From Pelomonas parva (GTDB taxonomy: Bacteria > Pseudomonadota > Gammaproteobacteria > Burkholderiales > Burkholderiaceae_C), in assembly GCF_043555835.1 (NCBI RefSeq), contig NZ_JBIGHV010000003.1, positions 310,001 through 374,000 on the forward strand: DNA of 64,000 nt, written 5' to 3'. Below the pieces are notes generated by a model. That model ran no database searches, was not told the DNA's origin, and saw only the letters and a program-made list of their open reading frames with translations. A program made the translations under genes and the position numbers. This document shows, in pieces, positions 27,601 to 30,600 of this stretch (positions within the stretch are counted from its first letter, which is position 1; each line of letters opens with the position of its first letter).

Positions 27601-30600
27601 GTCGAAACGGATCTGCTGGACGGGGTTGTAGACGCTGCCGGGGTTGTCGCCCTGGAAGAACAGGTTGATCGTCAGCCGGTCTTGCGTGCCGAGGATCAGC
27701 AGCTCGATGGACTCGCTGCCCGTGCGCCGCACCAGCAGGTCACTCGGGGCCACGCCGGCCTTGAGCTGCACCGTGTTGAGCTTGCCGGCGGTGGCGTCGT
27801 AGTAGTGGGCGATGGTGTCCTGCCCGTCACCGCGACCGAACAGGTAGGTGTTGTTGCCGTAGCTGCCGTCCAGCCAGTCGTTGCCCGCGCCACCGTCCAG
27901 CGTGTCGTTGCCGTAGCCGCCGTACAGGCCGTCGTTGCCTTCACCGCCCACCAGCGTGTCGTTGCCGTCCAGGCCTTCGAGGCTGTCGTTGCCGCGCCCG
28001 CCGGTCAGCGTGTCGCCGCCGGTGGTGCCGCGCAGCGCGTCGTCGCCCGCCGTGCCGGCACCCAGCGCGGCCAGGATGGCGCCGATGTTCCAGGTCGTGC
28101 CGTCGTCGAAGCGGATCTGCTGGACGGGGTTGTAGACGCTGGCCGGGTTGTCGCCCTGGAAGAACAGGTTGATCGTCAGCCGGTCTTGTGTGTCGCGGAT
28201 CAGCAGCTCGATGGACTCGCTGCCCGTGCGGCGCACCAGCAGGTCACTCGGGGCCACGCCGGCCTTGAGCTGCACCGTGTTGAGCTTGCCAGCGGTGGCG
28301 TCGTAGTAGTGGGCGATGGTGTCCTGCCCGTCACCACGACCGAACAGGTAGGTGTTGTTGCCGTAGCTGCCGTCCAGCCAGTCGTTGCCGGCGCCACCGT
28401 CCAGCGTGTCGTTGCCGTAGCCGCCGTAGAGCGCGTCATTGCCCTCGCCGCCCAGCAGGCGGTCGTTGCCGTCGTTGCCGGTGAGCAGGTCGTCGCCGCG
28501 TCCGCCGGTCAGCACGTCGGCGCCGGTGGTGCCACGCAGGTTGTCGTTGGCCTCGCTGCCGGCGCTCATCAGCTCCAGCAGGCGGGCGATGTTCCAGACC
28601 GTGCCGTCGGCAAAGGTGGCCTGTTGCAGCGAGTTGTAGACGTTGCCCGGGTCGTCGCCGTGGAAGAAGTAGTTGGCAGTGATGCGGTCGTTGCTGCCGA
28701 CGATGGCCAGCTCCAGGCCGTTGACGCCGCTGCTCTGGCTCTCGTAGACACGGCGCACCGTCACGTCGCCGGGCAGCACGTCGGCGCGGAACTGCACCGT
28801 GTTGAGCTTGCCCGCCGCCGTGTCGTAGCGGCCGGCGATATTGTCCTGGCCGTCACCGCGGCCGAAGACGTAGACGTTGTTGCCCGTGCCGCCGTCGAGG
28901 TAGTCGTTGCCGGCGCCGCCGATCAGCGTGTCGACGCCGTCCTCGCCGTAGAGCGCGTCGTTGCCCTCGTCGCCATGAAGCACGTCGTTGCCGCCACGGC
29001 CGGCCAGCGTGTCGTTGCCGGCGCCGCCGTGCATCTCGTTGGCCGCACTGGTGCCGGCGACGTTGTCGTCAGCCGGCGTGCCGGCCAGCAGCGTTGCGAC
29101 GAGGTAGGCGATGTCCCATTCGGTGCCGTCGTCGAAGCGCACTCGCTGCAGGCCGTTGTAGGCGTTGGCGGGGTTGTCGCTGTAGAAGAAGCCGTTGACG
29201 GTGACCTTGTCGGTCGTGCCGGCGATGCTCAGCTCCAGCGCGTTGTTGTTGCCGCCGAAGTAGTTGTCGTAGACCTGCTTGAGGACGACATCGGTCGGCG
29301 CCACGCCGGCCTTGAACTGCAGCGTGTTGACGCGCGCCTGGCCGCCGTTGTGGTTGTAGTACAGCCGGTCCTGGCCGTCGCCGCGACCGAACAGCAAGGT
29401 GTTGCTGCCGGCGCCGGCATTGAGGGTGTCATTGCCCGACCCGCCTTCCATGAAGTCGTCGCCGTCGCCGCCGTCCAGGCTGTCGTCGCCGATGCCGCCC
29501 TGGATCTGGTCGTTGCCTGCGCCGCCGCTGACGGAATCATTGCCGTCGCCGCCCTGCAGCAGGTCGACGCCGTTGCCGCCACTGAGGCTGTCGTTGCCCG
29601 TGCCGCCGGTGACGGTGTCGTCGCCATCGTCGCCGGAGAGGCTGTCGTTACCGGGGCCGCCGTCGATGGTGTCGTTGCCGGCCGCGCCGGCGATGGTGTC
29701 GTTGCCCAGGCCGCCGTTGAGGACCTCTTCGGCCGTCGTGCCGCGCACGTTGTCGTCGCCGTCGGTGAAGGTCTGGGTGATCGCCACCAGCGCCGCGATG
29801 TCCCACTCCGTGCCGTCGTCGAAGCGCACGCGCTGCAAGCCGTTGTAGGCGTTGGCCGGGTTGTCGCTGTAGAAGAAGCCGTTGACGGTGACCTTGTCGG
29901 TCGTGCCGGCGATGCTCAGCTCCAGCGCGTTGTTGTTGCCGCCGAAGTAGTTGTCGTAGGCCTGCCTGACGATCACGTCGGCCGGCAGCACGCCGGCCTT
30001 GAACTGCAGCGTGTTGATGCGGGCCTGGCCGCCGTTGTGGTTGTAGTACAGCCGGTCCTGGCCATCACCGCGGCCGAACAGGAAGGTGTTGCTGCCGTGG
30101 CCGGCGTTGAAGCTGTCGTTGCCGGCGCCGCCGTCCAGCGTGTCGTCGCCGTCGCCGCCATCCAAGCTGTCGTCGCCGTCGCCGCCTTGCAGCAGGTCGG
30201 CGCCGATGCCGCCGCTGAGGCTGTCGTTGCCGGTGCCGCCGGTCAGCGTGTCGTCGCCCTCCTCGCCCGCGAGGCTGTCGTTGCCGGCACCGCCGTCGAG
30301 CAGGTCGTTGCCGCCCGCGCCCGAGATGCTGTCGTTGCCCAGGCCGCCGCTGAAGGTCTCGGCGGCATTGGTGCCGCGCCAGACGTCGTCGCCGTCGGTG
30401 CCGGCGTACAGCCGCGCCAGCATGGCGGGGATGTCCCACTCGGTGCCGTCGTCGAAGCGCACCCGCTGCAACCCGTTGTAGGCGTTGGCCGGGTTGTCGC
30501 CGTAGAAGAAGCCGTTGACGGTGACCTTGTCGGTCGTGCCGGCGATGCCCAGCTCCAGCGCGTTGTTGTTGCCGCCGAAGTAGTTGTCGTAGGCCTGCCT

